From: Actinospica robiniae DSM 44927
GTDB taxonomy: Bacteria; Actinomycetota; Actinomycetes; Streptomycetales; Catenulisporaceae
Length of the DNA: 64,000 bases
Direction: 5' to 3'
NCBI RefSeq assembly: GCF_000504285.1
Contig: NZ_KI632511.1
Location: forward strand, 7,422,154-7,486,153
The notes beneath the pieces are model-generated. The model saw nothing but the letters and a program-made list of their open reading frames with translations, was not told where the DNA came from and did not search any database. Of the stretch, positions 19,913 to 28,517 are shown in pieces. Every line of letters starts with the position of its first letter. The stretch's first letter is position 1. The position numbers were made by a program, and so were the translations under genes.

Positions 19913-21004
19913 ATGGTGGAGTCCGTGAGCGTCTCGGCCGAGCCGTACGACGCGCTGCTGTTGCTGTCCTTCGGCGGGCCGGAGGGTCCGGACGAGGTCT
20001 TGCCATTCCTGGAGAACGTGACCCGAGGCCGAGGCATCCCGCGCGAGCGGCTCGCGGCCGTGGGGGAGCACTACTTCCTCTTCGGAGGAGTCAGCCCGAT
20101 CAACGCGCAGTGCCGGGCGCTGCTGGCCGAGATCGAGAAGGATCTGGCCGGGCACGGCATCGACATCCCGGTGTATTGGGGCAACCGCAACTGGCACCCC
20201 TTCCTGGCGGACACGCTTCGCCGGATGGCCGCGGACGGGGTACGCCGACCGCTGGTGTTCGTGACCTCGGCGTACTCGTCGTATTCGGGTTGCCGGCAGT
20301 ATCGCGAGGACTTGGCGGCGGCCGCGGCCGAGGCCGGCGTGCTCGACGTGATGCGGGTCGACAAGATCCGCGCCTACTTCGACCACCCGGGATTCGTCGG
20401 CCCCTTCATCGGGTCGACGCTCGCCGCGCTCGAGGAGCTCGACCCGGAGCTGCGCGACGGCGCGGAGATCGCCTTCGTCACCCATTCGGTTCCGCTTTCC
20501 TATGCCCAGACCAGTGCGTACGTCCCGCAGCACGAGGCGGTCGCGGGTCTGGTGGCGGGCGCAGTGCGGGAGCGTACTGGGGTGGAGCGGCCGTGGAAGC
20601 TCGTCTACTGCAGCCGCAGCGGTCCGCCGACGCAGCCGTGGCTGGAGCCTGACATCGGCGTCCACTTGCGAGAGCGCGTCGAGGCCGGGGCTCGCGCGAT
20701 CGTGCTGGTGCCGATCGGTTTCGTCTCGGACCACATGGAAGTGATCTACGATCTGGACACGCAGGCCGCGCAGGTCGCGGCCGGGCTCGGGCTGCCGGTG
20801 GCCAGGGCCGCGACGCCGGGGACGCACCCGGACTTCGTGGCGCTGGTGCGGGACCTGCTCATCGAGCGGGCGGCCGCGGAGCGCGGCGTCGCGGTGGTGC
20901 GGGCCGGGCTGAGCGGGCTCGGGCCGATGCCGGACGTGTGCGCGGCCGGGTCCTGCCCGAACCCGCGGGGGCCGGGCAAGCCGGCGCTGTGCGGGCGGGA
21001 CTGA
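19913..21004 (+). CDS. cpfC: Coproporphyrin III ferrochelatase
   Basis: Inserts Fe2+ into coproporphyrin III in the coproporphyrin-dependent haem route of Gram-positive bacteria (older name hemH). 363 residues. VTHSVP holds the metal-binding His (191), and [15 protein letters not shown] and [16 protein letters not shown] complete the active site. Four cysteines (127 in YSGCRQY and 343, 348, 360 in the tail) sit where actinobacterial ferrochelatases bind a [2Fe-2S] cluster. The ATG at 19913 has GAGG eight bases upstream. Followed by an inositol-phosphatase-like gene and a CutRS pair, as in Streptomyces. Confidence 0.96.
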   Translation: MVESVSVSAEPYDALLLLSFGGPEGPDEVLPFLENVTRGRGIPRERLAAVGEHYFLFGGVSPINAQCRALLAEIEKDLAGHGIDIPVYWGNRNWHPFLADTLRRMAADGVRRPLVFVTSAYSSYSGCRQYREDLAAAAAEAGVLDVMRVDKIRAYFDHPGFVGPFIGSTLAALEELDPELRDGAEIAFVTHSVPLSYAQTSAYVPQHEAVAGLVAGAVRERTGVERPWKLVYCSRSGPPTQPWLEPDIGVHLRERVEAGARAIVLVPIGFVSDHMEVIYDLDTQAAQVAAGLGLPVARAATPGTHPDFVALVRDLLIERAAAERGVAVVRAGLSGLGPMPDVCAAGSCPNPRGPGKPALCGRD

Positions 21005-21064
21005 GAGCGGGCCGCGAACCGCGCGGGGCCGCCGAGACCAGACCAGAGGGCGAGAGGAAGCACG

Positions 21065-21883
21065 ATGGCTGCGGACATGGGTGGCGTCGATCCGGCGGAG
21101 CTGCTGGCCACGGCGCGGGTGGCGGCCCAGGAGGCCGCGGTGCTGCTGGTGCAGGGCCGGCCGGCCGATCTGGGCGTCGCCGAGACGAAGTCGAGCCCGA
21201 CCGACGTGGTCACCGAGATGGACACGGCCTCGGAGAAGGCCATCCGGGCGACGATCCGCCGCCATCGGCCGGATGACGGCTTCCTCGGCGAGGAGGGCGG
21301 CACCGAGGCCGGCCGGAGCGGCGTGCGCTGGATCATCGACCCGATCGACGGCACGGTGAACTACCTCTACGGGCTGCCGTCCTGGTCCGTCTCGATCGCC
21401 GCCGAGGTGGACGGGCGGATCGTGGCGGGCGTGGTGCTCGCGCCGCAGATGGGGGAGCTCTACACGGCGGTGCTGGGCGGCGGGGCGTGGCTCGGCGAGC
21501 GGCGGCTGGCGGCGACCGCTCCCTCGGGGCTGGACCGGGCCCTGGTGGCCACCGGGTTCGGCTACCGGGCCGAGCGGCGGGAGCGGCAGGGTCAGATCGT
21601 GGCCGGGCTGATCGGACGGGTGCGCGACATCCGCCGGGCCGGCAGCGCGGCGCTGGACCTGTGTGCGGTCGCGGCCGGGCGGGTGGACGGGTACTTCGAA
21701 CGGGGCACGCACCTGTGGGACCACGCGGCGGGGGCCCTGATCGCGACGGAGGCGGGGGCCCGCGTGGAGGGTTTCCACGGGACCCCCGCCTCGGAGTCGA
21801 TGGTGCTGGCGGCGGGGCCTGCGCTCTTTCCGGCTCTGCACGAGGCCCTGGTGGGCCTCGGTGCGGACGAGCCGGGCTACTGA
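21065..21883 (+). CDS. Inositol monophosphatase family protein
   Basis: A 272-residue Mg/Li-dependent phosphatase fold. EEGG (76-79), DPIDGTVNYL (92-101) and a later WDHAAG supply the metal-binding residues, and all are intact. The reaction may be dephosphorylation of inositol-1-phosphate, histidinol phosphate, or a related sugar phosphate; the sequence does not decide. The ATG at 21065 follows GAGAGGAAG. It is 60 bp after cpfC and probably in the same transcript. Confidence 0.9.
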   Translation: MAADMGGVDPAELLATARVAAQEAAVLLVQGRPADLGVAETKSSPTDVVTEMDTASEKAIRATIRRHRPDDGFLGEEGGTEAGRSGVRWIIDPIDGTVNYLYGLPSWSVSIAAEVDGRIVAGVVLAPQMGELYTAVLGGGAWLGERRLAATAPSGLDRALVATGFGYRAERRERQGQIVAGLIGRVRDIRRAGSAALDLCAVAAGRVDGYFERGTHLWDHAAGALIATEAGARVEGFHGTPASESMVLAAGPALFPALHEALVGLGADEPGY

Positions 21884-21958
21884 GGGCGCCCGGGGATCAC
21901 TCGGGCGCCGGGAAAGAGCCGGGCAAGCGCGGGGCGCCGGCGGCGGCGGGACGGCGGC

Positions 21959-22138
21959 TCAGGCCGCCATGGTACGGATCTGGGGGTCGACCCCGTGGTC
22001 GGCGGCGATGCGCAGCAGCGAATCGAGTTCGCCCTGCTCCACCTGTACCCCGTACACATCCTGGGCGGTCATGGCGCGGCGCAGGGCCGACTCGGTGTCT
22101 TCGATCCTCTGGCGCAGACGGGCGGCGAAGTCTCCCAT
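21959..22138 (-). CDS. Small conserved helical protein (59 aa)
   Basis: A short soluble protein, MGDFAARLRQRIEDTESA followed by LRRAMTAQDVYGVQVEQGELDSLLRIAADHGVD, all helical and acidic. AAGGAG lies four bases before the ATG at 22138, the best argument that it is real. Small proteins of this kind occur between the IMPase and cutR genes in streptomycetes. I can assign no function. It is convergent with the IMPase gene. Confidence 0.7.
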   Translation of the reverse strand: MGDFAARLRQRIEDTESALRRAMTAQDVYGVQVEQGELDSLLRIAADHGVDPQIRTMAA

Positions 22139-22483
22139 GGTGCTCCTTGTGCTCGTGGTACTGGAGGGGCTGACCCGGGACGGGAGGGGCGTGGTGGGCC
22201 CCGGGCTGATCGCCTGGCGGGCCGCGAACGGGGGAGAGCGCGGCGGGCGCCTAGCGGAACGGACGCGTCGGACGTACCCACACCCCGGCGATGCTGAAAT
22301 GGCCATGGGGCGCGAAGTTGGGCCGTGTGAATGACAGCTTCCCGAACCTGGAACTTTCAAACAGCCCGGCCCCGACTGTTCACCTCGTCCTTATCCGGCT
22401 GGAGGGATGATGGCGGGGCGCGCCCGGCCTGAGGGCGCGTTCCCGGGCCGCGGCCTGGGCTTTCCGGCTGACGATGCGGCGGT
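22139..22483. other. 345-bp gap before cutR
   Basis: Divergent promoter region for the small helical gene and the two-component pair. It is less GC-rich near 22320-22380 (GAATGACAGC, GGAACTTTCAAAC). No clear operator, hairpin or gene was found. Confidence 0.4.
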
Positions 22484-23149
22484 GTGGTGACGGTGCGGGT
22501 GCTGGTGGTGGAGGACGAGCAGCTGCTGGCGGACGCGATCGCGCGGGGGTTGCGCCGGGAGTCGATGGCGGTGGACGTGGCCTACGAAGGGGTCGAGGCG
22601 GGTGAGCGGATCGGGGTGAACGAGTACGACGTGATCGTGCTCGATCGCGATCTTCCCGGGGTGAGCGGCGACGAGCTCTGCCGGCAGGTGGTCGGCCAGG
22701 GCGGCGCCACGCGGGTGCTGATGCTCACGGCGGCGGCCGAGGTGGCCGACCGGGTCGCGGGCCTGAGCCTCGGCGCCGACGACTACCTGGGCAAGCCCTT
22801 CGCCTTCGCGGAGCTGGTCGCGCGGGTGCGGGCGCTGGCACGGCGGGCGGTGCCCGCCGTGCCGCCGGTGCTGGAGCGGGCCGGGATATGCCTGGACCCG
22901 GCCAGGCGTGAGGTGGCGCGGGACGGACGTCCAGTGGCCCTGTCGCCCAAGGAGTTCGCCGTTCTGGAGGTGCTGATGAGGGCCGGCGGTGCCGCGGTGA
23001 GCGCGGAGCAGTTGCTGGAGAAGGCGTGGGACGAGAACGCCGATCCGTTCACCAATGTGGTGCGTGTGACGGTGATGACGTTGCGGCGTCGGCTGGGCGA
23101 GCCGCCGGTGATCCTCACGGTGCCCGGCGCCGGCTACCGGATCGGCTGA
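22484..23149 (+). CDS. cutR: OmpR-family response regulator, CutR-like
   Basis: 221 residues: receiver domain (acidic pair at 10-11, phospho-acceptor Asp 54 in VIVLDRDLPG, Lys 104 in GKPF) and winged-helix DNA-binding domain from about 128 (LSPKEFAVLEVLMRAGG ... NVVRVTVMTLRRRLG). The sensor kinase gene follows after 4 bp. Position between the ferrochelatase/IMPase genes and dut is the locus of CutR in Streptomyces, so I assign it as CutR-like by context and domain type. Several in-frame GTG codons lie at 22484-22487; the exact start is uncertain. In Streptomyces the system links extracytoplasmic stress to secretion quality control. Confidence 0.85.
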   Translation: MVTVRVLVVEDEQLLADAIARGLRRESMAVDVAYEGVEAGERIGVNEYDVIVLDRDLPGVSGDELCRQVVGQGGATRVLMLTAAAEVADRVAGLSLGADDYLGKPFAFAELVARVRALARRAVPAVPPVLERAGICLDPARREVARDGRPVALSPKEFAVLEVLMRAGGAAVSAEQLLEKAWDENADPFTNVVRVTVMTLRRRLGEPPVILTVPGAGYRIG

Positions 23150-23153
23150 AGCG

Positions 23154-24431
23154 GTGGAACCTGATCCCCTGGCCCGCACGATCGTCCCGCTCAGCGCTTC
23201 GGGCCATTACCTGCAGCCAGCGGCCGCGGCGGTCCAGCCGCCGCGGCGGCGCGGGCTGCCGGTGCGCGGGAAGCTCGCGCTGATCTTCGTGGCCCTGTTC
23301 GTGGTCTTCGGCACGGTGCTGACCGCGGTGACGTACCTGCTGGTGCAGTGGCGGCTGAACCATCCGCGGGCGGATCTGCCGAGCTGGTGCCGGGTGACGG
23401 CGGCGGACCGGCTGGCCGGGCAGCGGCTCACGGTGGCGCAGGCGGCCGCGTGCACCCGGGCCGAGCACGTCGAGACGCTGCACCAGATCCTGCTGGCCGC
23501 GCTGCTCGGGCTGGCCGTGATCGGCGTCCTGGTGTTCGCGGTGGGCTACTGGGTGGCCGGGCAGGTGCTGCGGCCGCTGAGCCGGGTGACGGCGGCGGCG
23601 CGGGGGATCGCGCGGCGCGGCGAGAGCTCGCTCGACACCCGGGCGCGGCTGGCCCCGGACGGGCCGCGGGACGAGCTGTACGAGCTCGCCGAGACCTTCG
23701 ACGAGATGCTCGACCGGCTCGACGCGGCGTTCGAGAGCCAGCGGCGGTTCACCGGCAACGCCTCGCACGAGCTACGCACGCCGCTGGCGGTGAGCCGGAC
23801 CCTGCTTGAGGTGACGCTGGCGGACCCGGACACGCCGCCGGACACGGTCGTGCTGGCGCAGGGGCTGCTGGCCAACAACGAGCGCTCCGAACGGATGATC
23901 GAGGGCCTGCTGGCGCTCTCCAAGGCGGACCAGGCGGTGCTCGCGCCGGGGCCGGTGCGCTGGGAGGAGGTGGTCGGCGGGGTCGTGGCGATGAGCGGCG
24001 CCGAGGCGGCCGAGCGTGGGCTGCGGCTGCGGACGCAGCTGCACCCGGTGCTCGTGCGCGGGGACGCGGCGCTGCTCGAGCAGGTCGCGACGAACCTCGT
24101 GCACAACGCGATGCGGCACAACCTGCCGCCGTCCGAGGCCGGCTGGGTCGACGTGGTGACCTACGACCAGGGCGACTACGGGCTGCTCGTGGTGGCCAAC
24201 AGCGGGCCGGTGGTGCCGACCGACGCGGTGGAGTCGCTGTTCGAGCCGTTCCGCCGGCTGCGGGCCCCGGGGGCGCCGCGCCGGGCGGAGGACCGGGGAG
24301 CCGGGCTCGGGCTCTCGATCGTGCGGTCGGTGGTGCGGGCGCACGGCGGCCGGATCGGGATCCAGGGCGGAGCGGACGGGGGGCTGATCGTGCGGGTCTG
24401 GATACCGGCGGAGCGGACCGCGGGTGGTTGA
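23154..24431 (+). CDS. cutS: Sensor histidine kinase, CutS-like
   Basis: 425 residues: a cytoplasmic Arg/Pro-rich lead, TM helix at about 41-64, a short extracytoplasmic loop (65-110), TM helix 112-135, HAMP, HisKA with SHELRTPL (His 205), and a HATPase domain ending in DRGAGLGLSIV. The outer loop contains just two cysteines (79 and 100), the arrangement described for CutS as a thiol-based sensor. GTG start at 23154, 4 bp after cutR. The last codons (LIVRVWIPAERTAGG) are the seed of a 59-bp tandem repeat that begins at the stop codon and continues downstream, so repeat changes could alter the C-terminus. Confidence 0.87.
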   Translation: MEPDPLARTIVPLSASGHYLQPAAAAVQPPRRRGLPVRGKLALIFVALFVVFGTVLTAVTYLLVQWRLNHPRADLPSWCRVTAADRLAGQRLTVAQAAACTRAEHVETLHQILLAALLGLAVIGVLVFAVGYWVAGQVLRPLSRVTAAARGIARRGESSLDTRARLAPDGPRDELYELAETFDEMLDRLDAAFESQRRFTGNASHELRTPLAVSRTLLEVTLADPDTPPDTVVLAQGLLANNERSERMIEGLLALSKADQAVLAPGPVRWEEVVGGVVAMSGAEAAERGLRLRTQLHPVLVRGDAALLEQVATNLVHNAMRHNLPPSEAGWVDVVTYDQGDYGLLVVANSGPVVPTDAVESLFEPFRRLRAPGAPRRAEDRGAGLGLSIVRSVVRAHGGRIGIQGGADGGLIVRVWIPAERTAGG

Positions 24432-24675
24432 TCGTGCGGGTCTGGGCTGTATGGACTTCGCGGGCGGAGCGGACGGCGGGTGGTGGTTGATCGTGCGGGT
24501 CTGGGCTGTATGGACTTCTCGGGCGGAGCGGACGGCGGGTGGTGGTTGATCGTGCGGGTCTGGGCTGTATGGACTTCTCGGGCGGAGCGGACGGCGGGTG
24601 GTGGTTGATCGTGCGGGTCTGGGCTGTATGGACTTCTCGGGCGGAGCGGACGGCGGGTGGTGGTTGATCGTGCGG
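24428..24675. repeat. 59-bp tandem repeat, four full copies plus a partial one
   Basis: Units start at 24428, 24487, 24546 and 24605, with a 12-bp partial copy at 24664. Each begins TTGATCGTGCGGGTCTGG. Copy 1 differs from the others by one base. A shorter related copy (24384-24427) is the end of the cutS reading frame, so the array probably arose by copying the gene's 3' end. The unit is not a multiple of three. The array fills most of the 351-bp gap 24432-24782; the remainder shows no gene. Confidence 0.95.
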
Positions 24676-24782
24676 TTGATCGTGCGGATGTGGGCTCTGC
24701 GCGGGTGTGCGCTCCGCGGGTTCGGGCAGAGCGTACCGTGAGCAGTTCTCGACGCTGAGCGACGCGCGGCGGGGGGTGTGAT

Positions 24783-25301
24783 TCAGCCGATTCGGCGCAA
24801 CCCCCGGGCATACCGCTCTCCGTTGGCGACGTATCTCGACACGGCGTCGGTAAAACTGCCCGGAGCCACCGAGTCGGGGCGGATCTTCGCCGGGACGCCC
24901 AGCGCCATCGCCCGGGCCGGCACCTCGGTGCCGGGGGAGACCACCGCGCCCGCCGCCACGAGCGCGCCGGAGCGCACCACGACCCGGTGCAGGAGCACGC
25001 TGCCCGAGCCGATCAGGCAGTCGTCCTCGACCGTGCACCCTTCCAGGTGCGCGATGTGACCAACGACACACCGGCTGCCGATCTTCGTCTCGAGCTCCTC
25101 TGTGGCGTGGATCACGGTCCCGTCCTGGATCGAGGTGCCCGCGCCGACGGTGATCCTTCCGTAGTCCCCGCGGAGCACCGCGCCGGGCCACACGGTGCTG
25201 CCCGCACCCACGCTGACCTGCCCGATCACCGTGGCCTCTGGGTGGACGAAGGCCTGCGGATGGATCTCGGGAACAAGATCGCCGAGAGCGTAGACGGGCA
25301 T
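24783..25301 (-). CDS. Gamma-carbonic-anhydrase-like hexapeptide protein
   Basis: A 172-residue left-handed beta-helix protein (IGQVSVGAGSTVWPGAVLRGDYGRITVGAG ...). Gamma-CA members bind zinc through three His. His 65 (TVIHATEE) and His 82 (VVGH) are in place, but the usual third ligand in LHGC is Glu here, with a His three residues after His 82 instead (GHIAHLEGC). Many actinobacterial relatives share this pattern, and whether they hydrate CO2 is not known. ATG at 25301 has GGAAAGG upstream. The gene is convergent with the cutRS repeat. Confidence 0.82.
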   Translation of the reverse strand: MPVYALGDLVPEIHPQAFVHPEATVIGQVSVGAGSTVWPGAVLRGDYGRITVGAGTSIQDGTVIHATEELETKIGSRCVVGHIAHLEGCTVEDDCLIGSGSVLLHRVVVRSGALVAAGAVVSPGTEVPARAMALGVPAKIRPDSVAPGSFTDAVSRYVANGERYARGLRRIG

Positions 25302-25502
25302 GGCCGGGCCTTTCCGGACAGGGGTGGCGAGGTCGGGGGACATCCTCCCAGACCACCCGAACGGCTGATTCGGTCGGGTGTCGGTTGCATAACACCCCTT
25401 GAAGTAAGGCAAAATCTCCGCCTCGGATCGGGCACAACTTTGCCTTCCGATACGTTACGTGCCCTGAACGACCTGTGAACCGCCTGAAGGGGGAGAGGGA
25501 AA

Positions 25503-25796
25503 ATGGCTACCGACTACGACACGCCGCGCAAGACGGATGACGAACTCAACGAGGACTCGCTGGAGGAACTGAAGGCCCGACGCGTCGACAAGACCGCCGC
25601 CGTGGTGGACCTGGAGGAGGGCGACAACGAGTCGCTCGAGCTTCCGGGTGCCGACCTGTCCGGAGAGGAGCTGAGCGTCCGTGTCCTGCCCCGGCAGGCG
25701 GACGAGTTCACCTGCTCCCGTTGTTTCCTGGTGCACCACCAGTCGCAGCTCGCCTTCGAGCGCGACGGCCAGCCGGTGTGCCGGGACTGTGCGTGA
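25503..25796 (+). CDS. DUF4193 zinc-ribbon protein
   Basis: A 97-residue, very acidic actinobacterial protein. The first 65 residues are Asp/Glu/Lys-rich (MATDYDTPRKTDDELNED...). The C-terminal part has two CxxC pairs, CSRC and CRDC, that can hold one zinc ion. Function unknown. Highly conserved in Streptomyces and mycobacteria, next to DUF3093 and dut, as here. The start at 25503 has GGGGGAGAGG. The 200-bp upstream gap is unusually AT-rich for this genome around 25385-25460 and probably holds its promoter. Confidence 0.9.
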   Translation: MATDYDTPRKTDDELNEDSLEELKARRVDKTAAVVDLEEGDNESLELPGADLSGEELSVRVLPRQADEFTCSRCFLVHHQSQLAFERDGQPVCRDCA

Positions 25797-25818
25797 GCAC
25801 GCCGGGCGTGGCGCGGAC

Positions 25819-26301
25819 TTAGCCGGCCGCGGCGTTCGCTCCGGCACCGGCGCCGGCGATCGTCGCGGCCAGCCGCTCCGGGTGGCGCGACGAGAGGTAC
25901 AAGTACGGGTGCGGGTCACGGGGGTCGACGACCTCGACCCGCACCGCGGTCTTGACGTAGCTGCGCAGCAGCATGAAGGCGCGCGGATCGGCGTCCTGCG
26001 ACCGCAGTGCCCGGGCCTGCTCGGCATCGAGCGCGCGCGCCTCGCCGAGCGAGGCCAGCGGCAGCGCGGCCGGGCCGGCCTGCAGGTTCTTGCCGTCCAG
26101 CCGGATCGAGACCCGGCCGTAGGCGGCGACCACCCAGATCGCGACGGCCGAGCCGGCCACCAGCCCGGCCAGGGCCTGCCATGGGCCGACGACCAGGAAG
26201 ATGATCCCGAACGCGACCCCGAACAGGATGCCGATCAGGTACCAGGACAGGGGCGCGCTCAGTTGCTCGCGGTAGGAGCCGGGGTTCTCGGAGGCGGTCA
26301 T
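25819..26301 (-). CDS. DUF3093 membrane protein
   Basis: 160 residues: two transmembrane helices near residues 15-60 (SWYLIGILFGVAFGIIFLVV, then LAGLVAGSAVAIWVVAAY) and a soluble C-terminal domain with LGEARALDAEQARALRSQDADPRAFMLLRSYVKTAVRVEVVDPRDPHPYLYLSSRHPERLA. This matches DUF3093, an actinobacterial family of unknown function that sits beside DUF4193 and dut. ATG at 26301 with AGGA three bases before. Convergent with DUF4193, divergent from the thioesterase gene. Confidence 0.88.
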   Translation of the reverse strand: MTASENPGSYREQLSAPLSWYLIGILFGVAFGIIFLVVGPWQALAGLVAGSAVAIWVVAAYGRVSIRLDGKNLQAGPAALPLASLGEARALDAEQARALRSQDADPRAFMLLRSYVKTAVRVEVVDPRDPHPYLYLSSRHPERLAATIAGAGAGANAAAG

Positions 26302-26371
26302 GCGTCCTAGGGTCACACACCCCGGGAGCGGGCCGGAAAGGGACCGGTGGCTTTTCATAGTTACCGGCGAG

Positions 26372-26377
26372 TAATGT
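26372..26377 (+). promoter_or_regulatory. Candidate -10 element of the thioesterase gene
   Basis: TAATGT ends seven bases before the ATG at 26385, and no ribosome binding site is present, so the mRNA is probably leaderless. Confidence 0.45.
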
Positions 26378-26384
26378 TGTTGGC

Positions 26385-26993
26385 ATGAGCTCCCAGGACC
26401 CCTCCGGCACCGACGACCGCCGCGCCCCCACCGAACCGCCCGCGGACGTCGTGCTGCCCGAGCGCCATCCCGAGGCCCCGGAGCCCGGTGCCTGGCTCGG
26501 CACCCACTACGACCAGTGCTTCGGCTGCGGCGAGGCACGTCCCGAGGGCCTGCACCTGCGCATCCAGGCCGGTCCGGGCGTGTCGGTGGCGGCCGAGTTC
26601 GAGGTGGCCGAGGCGCACCAGGGCGCGCCGGGCCTGATCCACGGCGGGCTGCTGACGGCCGCCTTCGACGAGGTCATGGGCTCGGTCAGCTGGATGCTGC
26701 GGGTGCCCGCGGTCACCGGGCGGCTGGAGACCGACTTCCTCAAGCCGGTGCCGGTCGGCCGGATCGTGCACCTGCGGGCCTGGTGCGTGGGGCAGGCCGG
26801 GCGCAAGTTCTACTACCGGGCCGAGGCCCGGCTCGACGGCGCCGAGGGCCTGCTCGTGGCCCGGGCGGCGGCGCTGTTCGTCGCCGTGAAGCTCGAGCAC
26901 TTCGTCACCCACGGCCGCCCGGACGAGGTCCAGGCCGTGCTCGAGGACCCGCACCGCTACCGTTCGTTGCAGGCTTTCGAGCTCAACCCCTGA
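26385..26993 (+). CDS. PaaI-type hotdog thioesterase
   Basis: A 202-residue acyl-CoA thioesterase-like protein. The hotdog core spans about 60-170: LIHGGLLTAAFDEVMG has the HGG(x)xxxxxD/E motif, and GRLETDFLKPVPVG and KFYYRAEARL follow. CFGCGEARPEGLHL at the start of the domain is a family signature. Substrate unknown. Member of the conserved block leading to dut, transcribed in the same direction, 64 bp ahead of it. Confidence 0.88.
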   Translation: MSSQDPSGTDDRRAPTEPPADVVLPERHPEAPEPGAWLGTHYDQCFGCGEARPEGLHLRIQAGPGVSVAAEFEVAEAHQGAPGLIHGGLLTAAFDEVMGSVSWMLRVPAVTGRLETDFLKPVPVGRIVHLRAWCVGQAGRKFYYRAEARLDGAEGLLVARAAALFVAVKLEHFVTHGRPDEVQAVLEDPHRYRSLQAFELNP

Positions 26994-27045
26994 CCGTCTC
27001 GGCCGCCGCTCGCGCCGCCGCCCCGCCCCGAGCGCGCGGACGGAG

Positions 27046-27051
27046 TAGGGT
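27046..27051 (+). promoter_or_regulatory. Candidate -10 element of dut
   Basis: TAGGGT ends six bases before the GTG of dut. No ribosome binding site is seen; leaderless translation is likely. Confidence 0.4.
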
Positions 27052-27057
27052 GCGGGC

Positions 27058-27534
27058 GTGAATGCCGCACAGCCCTTGACGGTCCCGGACACGGCCGGCC
27101 GGGTCGAGATCCTCATCCACCGGCTCGATCCGGACCTCCCGGCACCCTCCTACGCGCTGCCCGGCGACGCCGGCGCCGACCTGCGCAGCGCGGTGGACGT
27201 CGAGCTGGCGCCGGGCGAGCGGGCCGTCGTGCCGACCGGCCTGGCCCTGGCCATACCCGAGGGCTTCGCCGCGTTCGTGCACCCCCGGTCCGGGCTGGCC
27301 GCCCGTTACGGGGTTTCCCTGGTCAACACCCCGGGCACCATCGACTCCGGCTATCGCGGCGAGATCAAGCTGATCATCGTGAACCTGGACCGGGCGCACC
27401 CGGTCAAGCTGCTCCGGGGCGACCGGGTGGCGCAGCTCGTGGTGCAGCGGGTGGAGCAGGCGCGTTTCGTGGAGGTGGCGCAGCTGCCGCCGAGCGAGCG
27501 CGGCCACGGCGGGCACGGGTCCACCGGCCGGTAG
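27058..27534 (+). CDS. dut: dUTP diphosphatase
   Basis: Hydrolyses dUTP to dUMP, keeping uracil out of DNA and feeding dTMP synthesis. The trimeric enzyme's five motifs are visible: [46 protein letters not shown] with the catalytic Asp, and a Gly-rich C-terminal arm ending GGHGSTGR. 158 residues, slightly longer at the N-terminus than usual. GTG at 27058. Confidence 0.96.
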   Translation: MNAAQPLTVPDTAGRVEILIHRLDPDLPAPSYALPGDAGADLRSAVDVELAPGERAVVPTGLALAIPEGFAAFVHPRSGLAARYGVSLVNTPGTIDSGYRGEIKLIIVNLDRAHPVKLLRGDRVAQLVVQRVEQARFVEVAQLPPSERGHGGHGSTGR

Positions 27535-27666
27535 GGCGCGGGCCGTCCGCAGCGGGTAAAGCACCGCCGCGGGTTATAGTCCGGCTGTAGTGAAACGATC
27601 GGCGCGATGACTGTGCGGGACGCAGGCCGGCACACGAGATTCGAAACTGATGGGGAGATGTGACCG

Positions 27667-28425
27667 ATGTTCCGACGTCGAGGCCGTGACGCGGCGGACG
27701 AGGCTGGGCTCGAGCCCGAGGACGAGGGCGAGGAGGCGCAGCAGGAGCAGGAGGCGCCGCGCCGCACGGCCGAGCCTCCCGCCGACCGGGCCGAGGGTCC
27801 CTGGGACGCCGCGGAACTGGACAACCCCATGGAGGGCCGGGTCGACCTCGGCGGCCTGCTCGTCCCGGCGGTGCCCGGGATGGAGGTGCGGCTCGAGGTC
27901 TCCGAGAAGCAGGAGGTGATGGCCATCACCGTGGTGCTCGGGCAGAGCGCCATCCAGCTGCAGGCCTTCGCCGCCCCCCGTACCGAGGGCATCTGGACCG
28001 ACGTGCGCGACGAGATCGCGGTGGAGGTCACCAAGCAGGGCGGGGTCATCGACAAGGGCGTGGGCTCCTTCGGCCCGGAGCTGCGCGCGCGGGTCCCGGT
28101 CCGTCTGCCGGACGGCAACCAGGGCGTGCAGGTGGTGCGCTTCCTCGGCGCCGACGGCCCGCGCTGGTTCCTGCGCGCGGTGATCTCCGGCCAGGCCGCG
28201 GTGCAGGCCGAGGCGGCCGCGATGGTCGAGCAGGTGTTCCGCAACGTCGTGGTGGTGCGCGGCACCCAGGCCATGGCCCCGCGGGAGCCGATCCAGCTGC
28301 GCCTGCCCCCGCAGGCCCGCCCGACCGAGGACGCGGACCAGCCCGGCGCCGAGGCCGGCTCCCCGTACACCAGCAGCGACCTCAACCCGTTCCAGCGCGG
28401 CCCCGAGATCACCGAGATCCGTTGA
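27667..28425 (+). CDS. DUF3710 protein
   Basis: 252 residues. A charged Glu/Gln/Arg lead of about 50 residues is followed by the conserved core: PWDAAELDNPMEGRVDLGGLLVP, QAFAAPRTEGIWTDVRDEIA, GVIDKGVGSFGPELRARVPV and DGPRWFLRAVISG. DUF3710 is actinobacterial, of unknown function, always near dut (Rv2696c in M. tuberculosis). The ATG at 27667 has GGGGAG nine bases upstream. A -10-like TATAGT at 27575-27580 would give a leader of about 80 bases. Confidence 0.9.
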   Translation: MFRRRGRDAADEAGLEPEDEGEEAQQEQEAPRRTAEPPADRAEGPWDAAELDNPMEGRVDLGGLLVPAVPGMEVRLEVSEKQEVMAITVVLGQSAIQLQAFAAPRTEGIWTDVRDEIAVEVTKQGGVIDKGVGSFGPELRARVPVRLPDGNQGVQVVRFLGADGPRWFLRAVISGQAAVQAEAAAMVEQVFRNVVVVRGTQAMAPREPIQLRLPPQARPTEDADQPGAEAGSPYTSSDLNPFQRGPEITEIR

Positions 28426-28517
28426 CCGCGCCGCGCCGCCGCGGGCCGGAGCACGGCCAGCGGCGCGGCGGCGGCCCCGCCCGCGTTCTTCCGCCGGGCG
28501 GGGGTGCGGAAGGTACG

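Noticed and set aside
17602-20037. 811-codon minus-strand open frame, and similar long frames at 41482-43515 and 30090-33719
   Set aside because: They run across several well-supported genes in the wrong frame and have the Arg/Pro/His-rich composition of antisense frames in GC-rich DNA.
24428-24675. CRISPR-like array
   Set aside because: The copies are directly adjacent with no spacers, and no cas genes are present; it is a plain tandem repeat.
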